In this document: one piece after another, positions 35,555-46,100 of the stretch
Layout of the letters: each line of letters begins with the position of its first letter
Numbering within the stretch: the stretch's first letter is position 1
From: Isosphaera pallida ATCC 43644
GTDB lineage: Bacteria; Planctomycetota; Planctomycetia; Isosphaerales; Isosphaeraceae
Assembly: GCF_000186345.1 (NCBI RefSeq)
Contig: NC_014962.1
Location: 1,426,001 to 1,490,000, forward strand
Length of the DNA: 64,000 nucleotides
Reading direction: 5' to 3'
The notes under the pieces: model-generated
What the model was told of the DNA's origin: nothing
What the model saw: the letters and a program-made list of their open reading frames with translations, nothing else
Databases searched by the model: none
Translations under genes and position numbers: made by a program

Positions 35555-37357
35555 ATGAGCCGCCTTCGTCGCGTCGCCGTCGCCCTGGTGGCGACGCTGG
35601 CCCCTCTGACGTGGACCGATTCCGTCAATGCCGCCAGTGGAATCCTGCTGCTTCAGGCGAATCCCGCCGACCTGGCCGGTCAGGTCGGAGAGGCCGCTCA
35701 GCCACCCGCCTCGCCCGGGCTTCCCCCCAGCGGTGGATTTTATCTCGACCCCCTCAAATTGGTTCCGCTCATCCTGCTGTTTTTGCTTTGGGTCTGGTCG
35801 ACGAACTGGGCTGGACGCGACGCCAACGAGCTCGGGTTGGTCTCGGCCAAGAAGTGGAACGCCTTTATGGTCGCAGGGGGCGTCGTCGGCTTTCTTTTGG
35901 CGTTGGCCATTCCGATTTATTTCGTGGGCCTCATCACGCTGCTTCTGCTTCAATTCGGCCCCTTGTTGGCCTATGTGGGCGTCCGCAACCAACTCGTCGA
36001 GGAGGAGGAGAAAGTCCTCACCCCCTACCATATTGGCGAAATTCTGAATGGTTTGCTCGCCCAGGCCAACATCAGACCGGTGTTCAACAGAGGAGGGGGC
36101 GAAACGGTTCTCGGTCCCCCAGTGGACATTATTTGCAAGACGCGGTTTGAGGAGAACCCAGACCCCGAGCGATTGGGCAAGGCCGACGAGTCCGACTTCC
36201 TCTTCCCCGCCAAAGAACTCCTTCACGACGCCATCTTGTCCCGGGCCACTGAAATCCTCCTGGAACCAACCGCCGAACAACTTGCCGTCACCTACAAAGT
36301 CGATGGCCTGCCGGTCGCGGCCGAACCGTTCGACAAGGAAACCGGGCTCGGCGTGCTGGAGGTACTCAAAATTCTAGGCGGCATGGATCCCGCCGAACGC
36401 CGCAAAACCCAAACCGGCGGGTTCATCGCCAAGTCCGAAGGTCAAGAACTGGATGTTCGCATTCGGGCCGCGGGTCAAAAAGGCGGCGACAAGATGCGGT
36501 TGAAGTTCATCAACCTCAAGCCCACCGTTGCGACCTTGGAAGACTTGGGACTGGCCGAAAAGACCCTGGATAGCCTACGCGAACTGCTGGCGATGAACAA
36601 CGCCGGAATGCTCGTGGTCGCCACCCTCCCCGAACAAGGCAAAACCACGACCCTGTTCACCCTCATTCGGGAAATCGACCGCTACACCCGTAATATCTAC
36701 ACCATTGAAAAGGAAATTGAACTTAAACTGGATAACATTATTCAACACGAGATCGACCCGGCCAAGGAATTGACTGCTTCGGTGCTGTTGACCAAGATTT
36801 TGAAACAGGATTGCGATGTGCTCATGATCTCCGACCTGGAGGACAAGGAGACCGCGACCCTCGCCTGTCAGGCCGCCGCCAACGGTCGCTTGGTCATCGT
36901 GGGAGTCAATGCCCCCGACGCGGTCAGCGGCTTGATGAAGCTGTATGAGCTCCAGGTCGATCCGATGTTGCTGGGTTCGGTGTTGATCGGCTCGGTGTCG
37001 CAACGTCTGGTGCGGTTGTTGGAGGAGGACATCAAAGAACCCTGGACCCCCAAGCCGGAGTTCCTCCAGAAACTCGGCCTCTCGCCCAACCAGGTCGAAG
37101 CCCTCTACCGCGTGCCGACCGATCCGGCCATGATCCCGCCGGGAAGCAATGGCTACTTGGGACGCGCGGCCATCTTTGAGTTGTTGGTGGTCAACGACCC
37201 CATTAAGGAACTGCTCCGCGACACGCCCTCCGCTAGCGCCATCAAAGCCGAAGCCCGTAAGGCCGGGATGACTACGTTGCGCGAGGATGGCGTGCGGTTG
37301 GTCGCGCAGGGCAAAACTTCGGTGGACGAGCTTCAACGGGTGTTGAACCTCAAGTGA
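35555..37357 (+). CDS. GspE/PilB-like protein with signal peptide and degenerate P-loop
   Basis: The ATG 35555 is preferred because MSRLRRVAVALVATL then VNA reads as a signal peptide; the GTG 35513 is a longer option. Two hydrophobic helices follow at about residues 75-90 and 105-145. The C-terminal region from about residue 230 is clearly related to PilB/GspE (GLAEKTLDSL, YTIEKEIE, LGRAAIFELL, ADTLREDG-like end). The nucleotide motifs are changed: the Walker A reads LPEQGKTTT near 361 instead of GPTGSGKTT, and the Walker B region reads VLMISDLEDKET near 421, where the GEIRD catalytic Glu is lost. The protein is therefore unlikely to be a normal extension ATPase; it may be a membrane platform or regulator. 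The four-cysteine zinc motif of PilB is not seen. Confidence 0.8.
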   Translation: MSRLRRVAVALVATLAPLTWTDSVNAASGILLLQANPADLAGQVGEAAQPPASPGLPPSGGFYLDPLKLVPLILLFLLWVWSTNWAGRDANELGLVSAKKWNAFMVAGGVVGFLLALAIPIYFVGLITLLLLQFGPLLAYVGVRNQLVEEEEKVLTPYHIGEILNGLLAQANIRPVFNRGGGETVLGPPVDIICKTRFEENPDPERLGKADESDFLFPAKELLHDAILSRATEILLEPTAEQLAVTYKVDGLPVAAEPFDKETGLGVLEVLKILGGMDPAERRKTQTGGFIAKSEGQELDVRIRAAGQKGGDKMRLKFINLKPTVATLEDLGLAEKTLDSLRELLAMNNAGMLVVATLPEQGKTTTLFTLIREIDRYTRNIYTIEKEIELKLDNIIQHEIDPAKELTASVLLTKILKQDCDVLMISDLEDKETATLACQAAANGRLVIVGVNAPDAVSGLMKLYELQVDPMLLGSVLIGSVSQRLVRLLEEDIKEPWTPKPEFLQKLGLSPNQVEALYRVPTDPAMIPPGSNGYLGRAAIFELLVVNDPIKELLRDTPSASAIKAEARKAGMTTLREDGVRLVAQGKTSVDELQRVLNLK

Positions 37358-37492
37358 GAGGGGGGTTAATACAATCTCAACCGGGTTGAGCGTCACGCCC
37401 TCAGGTTTCTCTTTCCTTTGCTTCCCCCGTGACGGTGTTTCCGTCCGGTTGGCCGGGACCGAACGGTTCCTCAGACGGAGTTCTGTTCACTC

Positions 37493-38095
37493 ATGGCGAG
37501 CGTGATCGACGGCGGCGTGGTCCTGACGATCCTGATCCTTACCTTCCTCATCTCGTTCGAGGGAGCCTGGGGCGCGGTCATTATGTTCTTCAACTTAGTG
37601 TTCGCCGCCCTGGTCTCCTTGGGCTACTTCGAGCCTGTCTCGGCGCTCATTGCCGAGAACTCCCCGGCGGAACAAATTACCCCCTTCGCCGACCTCTTCG
37701 CCATCGGCGGCCTGTTCGCCATCACCTTGACAGTATTGCGGTTGACCACCGACTACCTTTCCCAGTCGATCCCGAAAATCCCCGACACGCTAGAGAAAAT
37801 TGGGTGCTATGCATTCTCCCTGGCCGCCGCGCTGGTTCTGACTGGAATGATCCTCATCATTTTCCACGCCTCGCCGACGCAAAAACGGCTTTTCGGCGTG
37901 ATGGATTACACCCACGCTCCTCCCTTTCAGATGGGTCTGGCCGAGAATCTGGTGATGATGGTCGGCAACCTGAGCCAAGGATCGTTGGCAAGCTACCCCG
38001 ACGGCAACACACCCAAGGCGTATCCCAACTTCCAGGTCTGGTTCAAGGAGCGGATGGAGAAGCGCCCCTACGGCAGCGCCTCGGCCACCGAGTGA
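37493..38095 (+). CDS. CvpA-like membrane protein
   Basis: The 200-residue protein has three to four hydrophobic helices (about 8-40, 65-90 and 100-125) and a C-terminal hydrophilic tail. The spacing resembles the CvpA family (colicin V production-type membrane proteins), seen in DGGVVLTILILTFLISFEGAWG. I assign this with moderate confidence; function in cell envelope or division is a guess. It lies 135 bases behind the GspE-like gene in the same direction and may be in its operon. Confidence 0.65.
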   Translation: MASVIDGGVVLTILILTFLISFEGAWGAVIMFFNLVFAALVSLGYFEPVSALIAENSPAEQITPFADLFAIGGLFAITLTVLRLTTDYLSQSIPKIPDTLEKIGCYAFSLAAALVLTGMILIIFHASPTQKRLFGVMDYTHAPPFQMGLAENLVMMVGNLSQGSLASYPDGNTPKAYPNFQVWFKERMEKRPYGSASATE

Positions 38096-38123
38096 CCCCT
38101 CGCGATGGCTTTGCCTGCGATAC

Positions 38124-38143
38124 GCGACTCGGTTTCAAGTCGC
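38124..38143 (+). terminator. Hairpin between convergent genes
   Basis: GCGACT and AGTCGC pair over an 8-base loop in the 67-base gap between two convergent genes; a shifted stem CTGCGA with TCGCAG is also possible. It could serve as a bidirectional terminator, but has no T tract. Confidence 0.25.
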
Positions 38144-38162
38144 AGAGGGGCTGCGAACTGGG

Positions 38163-38753
38163 TCATGGCTCGCCAGCGTGACCGATCGTGGTGACTTCGA
38201 GCAACTCAAGGCTCGCTTGTCCTTTGGTACCGGCCATGCTCAGGCGGTAGGTGGCGACCTTGCCCGTCGTGGTTTCGAAGACGAAGAGGGGAGCCCACCC
38301 ATCGTTGAGTATCCGGCCCACGACCATCATGAACCGGGGGGTGGAGCCGGGCGCGACCCCGAAATCGCGCACTAGATCCCGCTCGACGAATCCTTGGATG
38401 TAGCGTGGTTGGATTCCCGCTTGATCGAGCTTGGCATTCCGGCTGGTCAGAGGATCTCCCACGAACTGTTGACCGGGAATGGTCGCCAGCAAGCGTCCGC
38501 GACGGTAATCCAGATAATACAACCCATCTTGCTCCATCATCGACTTGGTGGCCGGGTTGTAGATTGAAATCACCGGGCCGGCGGCCACGATCGATTCGCC
38601 CACCCGGTCGCCACCGCCGCCCAGAGCGAACTTGGGTCCCGACGCCGCTCCTTGAATGAACGCCGTTCCCAACACCCCTATCAGTAGTCCCGCCACCAGA
38701 CACGACTTCCCCGAAGCGACGGGAGTTTGTGGGACGAGATTGGGGACGTTCAT
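38163..38753 (-). CDS. Exported hypothetical protein, single N-terminal helix
   Basis: The ATG 38753 follows AAGGAGGA at 7 bases (38761-38768), a near-perfect ribosome binding site, giving 196 residues. A hydrophobic stretch at about residues 17-37 looks like a signal anchor, followed by a Gly-rich AVVALGGGGDR-like region and then a beta-rich soluble domain. The body contains ESIVAAGPVISIYNPATKSMMEQDGLYYLDYR. No family recognised. The gene is convergent with the CvpA-like gene and divergent from the secreted peptidase gene. Confidence 0.72.
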   Translation of the reverse strand: MNVPNLVPQTPVASGKSCLVAGLLIGVLGTAFIQGAASGPKFALGGGGDRVGESIVAAGPVISIYNPATKSMMEQDGLYYLDYRRGRLLATIPGQQFVGDPLTSRNAKLDQAGIQPRYIQGFVERDLVRDFGVAPGSTPRFMMVVGRILNDGWAPLFVFETTTGKVATYRLSMAGTKGQASLELLEVTTIGHAGEP

Positions 38754-38760
38754 CCTTCGA

Positions 38761-38768
38761 TCCTCCTT
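38761..38768 (-). promoter_or_regulatory. Shine-Dalgarno deciding start of exported protein
   Basis: Minus-strand AAGGAGGA lies 7 bases before the ATG at 38753 and supports it over the longer frame to 38882. Confidence 0.6.
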
Positions 38769-38867
38769 GATTGGCCTCCACTGCGCGTCAGCCAACCGAT
38801 TGAGGGGGCCAACGTGACCACGACCGGTTCGAATCCGTCTTGTCCTAGACCGGGAGACCGCACGACG

Positions 38868-40463
38868 ATGCGATCCATGCAAGCTTCCGGTGGTCGTGGC
38901 TCAACGAGTCTGCCCCTTCCAGCGGGTTTCGTCCAGGCGAGCCTCTTGTGGTTGGCCTTGATCCCGCTCGGCGGCGGATCGTGGACCAACCTCGCCGCTC
39001 AGCCCGTGCCCCCACCCCAGGTCCCTGAAAACGACCCCATCGCGCGGTTCCTCGCGCTGGTGGCGGAGGATCGCCAACGCCTCCCCCAACTGCCGAGTGG
39101 CTTGGTTCCTGAGGATAAGCCGTTCGGGCCGATCGTGGTGCCAGCTCCCGCTGGGCAAGCCGCGATCTCCGACGCGCTACGCGACTCTGCGCAGGATTGG
39201 CTCGAACTGGCCATCCAGGCGGGGGAAGCCAAACATTGGTCGCTGGCAGCCCTGGCGGTGCGTCACGCTCTGGCACGCGATCCCGACTTGGCCGAAGCGC
39301 GCCGTTTGGACGGATTTGTGCGTGATCCTGAAACCCAGGGTGACCCCAACGCGATTTGGACCACCCCCGAACGGATCGCCCTGCGCAAGCGAGGCTACGT
39401 TGATCATCCCCAACAGGGCTGGATCGACGCCTCCTGGGTACGCGCGGTCAACCAGGGATTCCTGCCCGCGGTGGGAACCGAACGCGCGCCGCGATTCGTG
39501 GCCGAGGCTGTGGCCGACGCCCAACGCGCAGGGATGAACCCCGGTTGGGTGGTCGAAACCGATTTCTTTACCATCCAGTCCAACCTACCCCGACGCGACA
39601 TTGTCCGCCTCGGCCGCAAGCTCGATCGGTTCCGCGAGGCGCTGGTTCGGCTCATGGCCGACGCGCTCTCCCCCCGCTTCACCCTGGCCTCCCGAGCACT
39701 CGACGGATCGTCCACGGCCCGTCCGGTCGGGTTCCGCCACGAGGTGGTGATTTTCGCCGACGCTTCGTCCTACCGCGACCATCTGCGTACCCGACACGGC
39801 TTCGACGCAGGCGAGTCGCTAGGTGTTTACCTGCCCGCTCCGCTGCTCAAACGGCGCGGTTCGCGGGGCACGGTTTTTCTCCACCGCGATCCCAAGGCCG
39901 ATCTCGACTTTGAGACCACCCTGTTTCACGAAACAACGCACTTGTTGCTCGCCGAACTCAACGGTCGAGGCGCACCCCGCGACGAGGGACCAGGGTTCTG
40001 GATTTTCGAGGCGGTCGCGACCTACTTCGAGACGACCCGCGTGAACGAAGACGGCTCGGTGGTCTTTGGAACGCCCGAAACCGAACGTCTCCTGGTAGGT
40101 CGCCACCGCGTGGTCGAACGCGGTGAACGAGTTCCCTTGGCCCAGCTCCTCCGGCTCGACAAGACCCGCTTCCACAACCGCGACCATGTGTTTCTCAACT
40201 ATGTTCACGCCCAAGCGCTCGCGGCGATACTTATGAACGACGCCCGCTTAACCCCGCGCGAGGTGTTCCTCGATCTGGTCAAACGGGCCTATTCCTCTAC
40301 GGGTCCGGCCGCGGACCGCGGGCCAAGCTTGTTCGATCGTCTGGGCGAGTCCCCCCAACAATTGGAACATCGGCTCAACCAATTCCTCGCCGAGCATGTA
40401 CCCAAGGTCGAGGTGATTCGTAGAACCTCCCCGGATAAGACGAATCGGAACCGATCCGAATGA
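38868..40463 (+). CDS. Secreted DUF1570-like metalloprotease
   Basis: The ATG at 38868 begins a signal-peptide-like N-terminus (hydrophobic LPAGFVQASLLWLALIPLGG then AQPVPP). The mature 500-residue protein contains HETTH, a zinc-binding HExxH site, at about residues 355-359 (LFHETTHLLLAEL), followed by the glutamate in WIFEAVATYFE, which fits the peptidase MA / DUF1570 group common in planctomycetes. Upstream helices (residues 105-190) are TPR-like. I infer an exported metallopeptidase, although no substrate is known. The frame is open further upstream (38727) but without a start context. Confidence 0.82.
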   Translation: MRSMQASGGRGSTSLPLPAGFVQASLLWLALIPLGGGSWTNLAAQPVPPPQVPENDPIARFLALVAEDRQRLPQLPSGLVPEDKPFGPIVVPAPAGQAAISDALRDSAQDWLELAIQAGEAKHWSLAALAVRHALARDPDLAEARRLDGFVRDPETQGDPNAIWTTPERIALRKRGYVDHPQQGWIDASWVRAVNQGFLPAVGTERAPRFVAEAVADAQRAGMNPGWVVETDFFTIQSNLPRRDIVRLGRKLDRFREALVRLMADALSPRFTLASRALDGSSTARPVGFRHEVVIFADASSYRDHLRTRHGFDAGESLGVYLPAPLLKRRGSRGTVFLHRDPKADLDFETTLFHETTHLLLAELNGRGAPRDEGPGFWIFEAVATYFETTRVNEDGSVVFGTPETERLLVGRHRVVERGERVPLAQLLRLDKTRFHNRDHVFLNYVHAQALAAILMNDARLTPREVFLDLVKRAYSSTGPAADRGPSLFDRLGESPQQLEHRLNQFLAEHVPKVEVIRRTSPDKTNRNRSE

Positions 40464-40534
40464 GGGAGGGGGTTCGTCATCGTGAGGCGGGATGGGGCGT
40501 CGCCTGTCGGGTTGAGAGTTGAGTTGAGCGATCT

Positions 40535-40777
40535 TCACTCGCCGACGTAGGGCATCAGGGCCAAAAACCGCGCCCGCTTAATAGCAAGGCTGGCGGCTCG
40601 TTGGAAGGCCGCGCAGTTGCCGCTGCGTTTGCGAGAGAACATCTTGCTTTGATTGGTGCAGAGTTTCTTGAGCAGACCGACATCCTTGTAATCCACGTAG
40701 GCCGGACGCGGGCAACCTTGGGCGGTGCAAAACCGGCAGCGATTCTTGCGGTTGCGGGAGGAACGCTTGCGTGGCAT
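40535..40777 (-). CDS. rpsR: 30S ribosomal protein bS18
   Basis: The 80-residue protein is bS18: MPRKRSSRNRKNRCRFC start, CTAQGCPRPAYVDYKDVGLLKKL and the conserved GNCAAFQRAASLAIKRARFLALMPYV end. Cysteines at positions 14, 17, 22 and one near 40 suggest a zinc-binding (C+) form. The frame extends to 41005 but the family start is at 40777. The gene is alone on its strand here; rpsF, ssb or rplI partners common in other bacteria are not adjacent. Confidence 0.95.
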   Translation of the reverse strand: MPRKRSSRNRKNRCRFCTAQGCPRPAYVDYKDVGLLKKLCTNQSKMFSRKRSGNCAAFQRAASLAIKRARFLALMPYVGE

Positions 40778-41197
40778 CTGGCGAAAACCCACCTGATCCA
40801 TGAGAAAAGGAAACGAAGCCAACCCGACGTGCCGCCATGTCGCGGTCGCTTGCAACGACCCACCAACACGCATGGTCTCCAGCCGCCGCCTGGCTTCAAC
40901 AGGGCCACAGCCCCGGCGCGGGAATATTGTAAGGGAACCATGATAACCGCGCGCTCCCGGCTCGACAAGCCCGATCCGACATCGACACACCGTTTTCGCC
41001 TCCAACGGTCGCGCGGTCGAAGGGCAAAGCGCGAAATTATGCGGGCGTCACCTCGACCCAGCTTGACCTAAAAGATATAACGAATGTCTTCAGTACATGT
41101 GATGGGTTTGGGCGTGCCACGGAGGAATCGCCGGCTCGTCTGAACTGGTTCCTACCAATTGGCGGCTTCATCAACCTCTGGATAGAATCGAGACCCC
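40778..41197. other. Divergent gap between rpsR and treZ
   Basis: The 420 bases contain both promoters. An AT-rich stretch at about 41070-41085 (AAAAGATATAAC) is the most promoter-like spot but has no matching -35 for either direction. No regulatory RNA fold was recognised. Confidence 0.4.
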
Positions 41198-43198
41198 ATG
41201 CGCGATTCCAGCCCAGGTTTCCCGTCGCGGTCCCGACCACGACCACCTTTGACCCCTTGCGCGCCTGTACTGGGACCAGCTCCGGGAGCGTTTTGGACCC
41301 CGGATCGGCGATGTGAGTTCCGCGTCTGGGCACCCCGTAGCCAGGCGGTCGCATTGAAGCTAATCCAACCCGGTCGGGACGATCGTTTGATCGATCTTCA
41401 AGCAGTCGGCCTAGGGTGGTTCGCTCTGGAGTTGGAGGAGGTTGATCCCGGCGATCGCTACCTGTTCCGACTGTCGCCCTCGGGTTTGGAACGCCCTGAC
41501 CCCGCCTCGGTTCACCAACCCCTGGGGGTTCATGGGCCATCGGAGGTGATCGACCGTCGTTTCAGCTGGTCCGAAGCGGAGCAACGCTGGCGGGGAATCC
41601 CCCTGGCTCATTACGTGATCCTAGAGTTACATGTTGGAACCTTTACCCCCGAAGGCACCTTCGACGCCGCTATCAGTCAACTCGACCGCCTGGTCGATCT
41701 GGGGATCACCGCTGTCGAACTCATGCCGGTGGCCCAGTTTCCCGGCGAACGTAACTGGGGTTACGACGGCGTCTATCCCTTCGCGCCGCAGTCCTCCTAC
41801 GGTGGCGTCGAGGGTCTCAAACGATTCGTTCAGGCATGTCACGAACGCGGCTTGGCGGCGATTCTCGACGTGGTGTACAACCACCTTGGTCCCGAAGGCA
41901 ATTATTTGCGCGACTTCGGATCCTACTTCACCGACCGCTACCACACCCCTTGGGGCGACGCGATCAATTTCGACGGTCCCGACTCGGACACGGTACGAGA
42001 ATATTTTTATCACAACGCCCTGATGTGGCAAACCGAATATCGGTTCGACGCGCTCAGGCTGGACGCGGTTCATGCCATCGCCGACCTGTCGGCTTCGCCA
42101 TTTTTGGCCGAGCTCAAGGCGGTGACGGCCGCTCGCGCCACTGAACTCGGACGGCCGTTTTATCTCATCGCCGAGAGCGACCAGAATGACTCGCGGCTGA
42201 TTCGTCCAGCCTCGGTTTCGGGAATGGGGTTGGACGCGGTTTGGTCCGACGACTTCCACCACGCCCTCCACGTCGCCCTGACCGGCGAAACCAGTGGCTA
42301 TTACGCCGACTTCACTGCGCCGGGCGCGTGCCTGCAACGCATTTGGTCGGGGGGGTTCGCCTACGATGGTGAGTATTCGCCCTACCGAAAACGCCGGCAC
42401 GGCAACCCCGCCCATGACCTGGAGCCCTTCCGCTTCGTGGTTTGTTCCCAAAACCATGATCAAGTTGGCAACCGTGCCTTCGGCGAACGTTTGTCCGTTC
42501 TGACCGACTTGGAAGGCCAGAAGCTGGCGTTAGCCGCTACTTTGTTGTCGCCCTTTACGCCGTTGCTGTTCATGGGGGAGGAGTACGGTGAGGACAACCC
42601 GTTCCTCTACTTCGTCAGCCACGGCGATCCTGACTTGGTAGAACAGGTGCGCCAAGGTCGCCGCAACGAGTTTGCCAGGTTCTCCTGGTCGGACGACATC
42701 CCCGACCCCCAGGCCTTTGAAACCTTCGAGCGTTCACGTCCCGACCCATCTAAAGGGTTGCAGGAACCAGGGGCGACGTTGGTTCGTTTCACTCGGGAAG
42801 TGTTGCGGTTGCGGCGGGATCATCCCGCGCTTCGCGGCGGCAACCCATTCCCCGACCGGGTGGACCTCGACGAGACCGGCAAGGTGTTGCGGGTTCATCG
42901 CCGCGGAGGCGGCTCGAACGGGTCCGCCTCCGCCTGGCTCTGGTTTAACCTGGGGGACCAACCCGCCGCCTTGGAATTGCCCCCGCTTGATTCCAACCCA
43001 ACCATGACTCCGAATTGGCATTTCCATTTACTGCTGGATTCGTCGGCCGGGACCTGGAATGGTCCTGGCCCCGGCTTTCCCGCGCGTCTGGACGGGACGG
43101 CCGGCACGACTGACCAGGGCTTGACGGGGTTGAGGTTGCCTTCCCGTGCGGTTCTGGTCTATGGCCAAGACGAAGCCCTAGGATCAGTGTCCCCATGA
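41198..43198 (+). CDS. treZ: Malto-oligosyltrehalose trehalohydrolase
   Basis: TreZ releases trehalose from maltooligosyl-trehalose. The 666-residue GH13 protein has the N-terminal E-set domain (EFRVWAPRSQAV at about 30-41), then the barrel with VVYNHLGPEGNYL, RLDAVHAI (nucleophile Asp), LIAESDQND (acid Glu) and QNHDQVGNR (third Asp), and C-terminal TreZ-type linker LFMGEEYGE. Its stop overlaps the start of the next gene by 4 bases (ATGA), so the pair is translationally coupled. It works with the TreY domain encoded next, making trehalose from glycogen-type glucans, for osmo- or desiccation protection. A glycogen debranching partner (treX) is not in view. Confidence 0.95.
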   Translation: MRDSSPGFPSRSRPRPPLTPCAPVLGPAPGAFWTPDRRCEFRVWAPRSQAVALKLIQPGRDDRLIDLQAVGLGWFALELEEVDPGDRYLFRLSPSGLERPDPASVHQPLGVHGPSEVIDRRFSWSEAEQRWRGIPLAHYVILELHVGTFTPEGTFDAAISQLDRLVDLGITAVELMPVAQFPGERNWGYDGVYPFAPQSSYGGVEGLKRFVQACHERGLAAILDVVYNHLGPEGNYLRDFGSYFTDRYHTPWGDAINFDGPDSDTVREYFYHNALMWQTEYRFDALRLDAVHAIADLSASPFLAELKAVTAARATELGRPFYLIAESDQNDSRLIRPASVSGMGLDAVWSDDFHHALHVALTGETSGYYADFTAPGACLQRIWSGGFAYDGEYSPYRKRRHGNPAHDLEPFRFVVCSQNHDQVGNRAFGERLSVLTDLEGQKLALAATLLSPFTPLLFMGEEYGEDNPFLYFVSHGDPDLVEQVRQGRRNEFARFSWSDDIPDPQAFETFERSRPDPSKGLQEPGATLVRFTREVLRLRRDHPALRGGNPFPDRVDLDETGKVLRVHRRGGGSNGSASAWLWFNLGDQPAALELPPLDSNPTMTPNWHFHLLLDSSAGTWNGPGPGFPARLDGTAGTTDQGLTGLRLPSRAVLVYGQDEALGSVSP

Positions 43199-46100
43199 AG
43201 TTTATTTGCATTCACGGCCATTTTTATCAACCGCCTCGGGAAAACCCTTGGTTGGAGCAGGTCGAGCTTCAGGACTCCGCCTATCCGTTCCACGACTGGA
43301 ACGAACGCATCACGGCGGAATGCTACGCGCCCAATGCCGTGGCACGGATGATTGGCCCCGATGGGCGAATCGATCGTCTGGTGAACAACTACGCCCGCAT
43401 CAGCTTCAACTTCGGTCCCACTCTGCTGAGTTGGCTTGAACAGAAGCGGCCCGACGTTTACGAGCGGATTCTCGAGGCCGACCAAAAGGGAGCCGAACGT
43501 TTCGGCGGCCACGGTCCCGCGTTGGCTCAGAATTACAACCACATCATCATGCCGTTGGCCGACCACGCCGACAAAGTGACCCAGGTGTTGTGGGGGGTAC
43601 GGGATTTTCGTCGCCGTTTTGGGCGGGATCCCGAGGGCATGTGGCTGGCCGAGACGGCAGTTGATCGCCAAACCCTAGAGGTTTTGGTCGATCATGGCAT
43701 CAAGTTCACGATACTAGCCCCGAATCAAGCCGCCCAGGCCCGCCCGGTTGGTTCCAGCCACTGGAACGATGTAAGTGGGGGGCGAATCGACCCCACGCGA
43801 GCCTATCTCCAGCGGTTGTCTTCGGGTCGCTCAATCGCCCTCTTCTTTTACGACGGCCCGGTGTCGCAGGCGGTCGCTTTCGAGAAGCTGTTGATGAAGG
43901 GCGAGTTTTTGGCCGGTCGGTTGCTCTCGACGCTGCGCAGCGATCACCCCGAGGGCCAACTGGTCCACATCGCCACCGATGGCGAATCGTATGGCCACCA
44001 TCACCCTCACGGCGATATGGCTCTCGCCTACGCGCTGGAGGTCATCGAGTCTACCCCGGAAGTCCGTCTCACCAACTACGGCGAGTTTCTGGAACTGCAC
44101 CCGCCCTCCTGGGAGGTGGAAATCTACGATAACTCGTCATGGAGTTGTGTTCACGGAGTGGAACGGTGGCGTTCCCACTGTGGTTGCAACACGGGACGAC
44201 CCGGCTGGCGGCAGGACTGGCGCGGCCCGCTGCGGGAAGCGTTGGATCATCTACGCAACCGCGCCCGCGACGTGGCCCAACGTCACGGAGGGCCGCTGTT
44301 CCGCGACCTGACCGCCGCGTTCCACGACTCCTTGGACCTCGTTCACGACCGCTCCGAAGCCAACCAGATTGCCTTCCTCGAGCGTCACGCCGCCGTTCCC
44401 TTGAATCCCCAAACCATCACCACCGCGCTGAGTGTACTGGAGATGCTCTATCAAACCCAGCTGATGTACACCAGTTGCGGCTGGTTTTTCGACGAGATCT
44501 CCGGTCTGGAGACGGTCCAAATTCTGATGTACGCCGGTCGGGTGGCTGAGTTGGCCCAGGAGATCGGCGGGGAACCGATCGACGGCCCATTTCTGGAATG
44601 TCTAGAGCGGGCTCCCAGCAACCTGCCGCACCTCCACCCCCACGGCCGCGCGGTCTACGAAAAGCATGTGTTGCCCGCGCGGGTGAGTCTTGCGAGCCTG
44701 GCAGCGCACTACGCCATCAGCGCGCTGTTTGAGAATTACTCCGACGCGGTCCATCTGTTCTCCTATGAAATTCAGCGCGACTCGGGCGAGACTCACGAGG
44801 CTGGACGGCTCAAACTCGGTCTGGGACGCGCCACGGTTACCTCACGCGCGACCCGCAACGCGCGTTGCTTCGCCTACGCAGCCCTCTATTTCGGCGACCA
44901 CAATCTACTGGCCGGAGTGGTCGAAAGCCCAAGTGTAGAGACCTTCCAATCCTGGACCGAAGAGTTGGTCGCCGCGTTCAACGCGGCCGACACCCCTCAA
45001 GTGATTCGTCTGATCGATCGCTTTTTTGGTGAGCCGATTTATACTATTCAATCGCTCTATCGCGACGAGCAACGCAAAATTCTCAAACGATTGATTCGTC
45101 CCGAACTTGCCACCGCCGCCGGGCAATACCAAACCCTCTACGAACAGCATCTGCCCTTGATGCGGTTTCTCAAGCAACTGGCGGTGCCACTGCCCAAGCC
45201 GCTGACGGCGACCGCCGAGGTGCTGTTCAACACCGACCTGCGTTGGGCGATGGAGGATGACGAACCGGATTTCGATTACATTCTCAATCGCGTCCGCGAA
45301 GCCTCTGAATGGGGGGTAACGCTGGATCGTCAAGAGTTGAGCCACAAGTTCAGCCGCATGCTGGCACGAGCCGCCGATCGCCTCCAGGAGCAACCTGAGT
45401 CGTTGGAGGCGTTGGAGGTGCTGGCCGGCGGACTACGGCTGTTGCCGGAATTGGGTTTGGAACCTACCTTGTGGAAACCGCAAAATGTGTTTTTCGACCT
45501 CGCAAGCACCCTGTTCCCGACCCAGTTGGATCGGGCCGCCGCCGGTTCGGATTCGGCCCGGGAATGGATCGACACCTTTTTTGAAGTGGGGGACCGCTTG
45601 GGAATCAACACCGACGCCCTCAAGGAACGCCGCCGCATGAGCGAATCCGAGCGTCCCACCGTGCTGGGAGTTCTCCGCGACCTGCTCCGCGACCGTGACA
45701 CCCCCATTTCGACCTACCGCCTCCAGCTGCGGCGGGAATTCCCCTTCAGCGCCGCCGAAGAGATCGTGCCCTACCTCGCCGATCTGGGGATCAGTCATGT
45801 CTACGCCTCGCCGATCCTTCAGGCACGCCCCGGTTCGCCCCACGGCTACGACGTGTGCGACCACGACCGGATCAATCCCGAGCTCGGCGGCGAAGAAGGG
45901 CTGGAGCGTCTCGCTTCCACCCTGCGCCGGCACGGCCTGGGGCTGATTCTGGATGTTGTCCCCAACCATATGGCGGTGAGTCACAACTCCAACCGCTGGT
46001 GGGCCGACGTGCTAGAACACGGCGCGAGTTCGCGCTACGCTGAGACCTTCGACATCGACTGGGAACCAGTCAATCCGTCGTTGACCCATCAAGTACTGTT

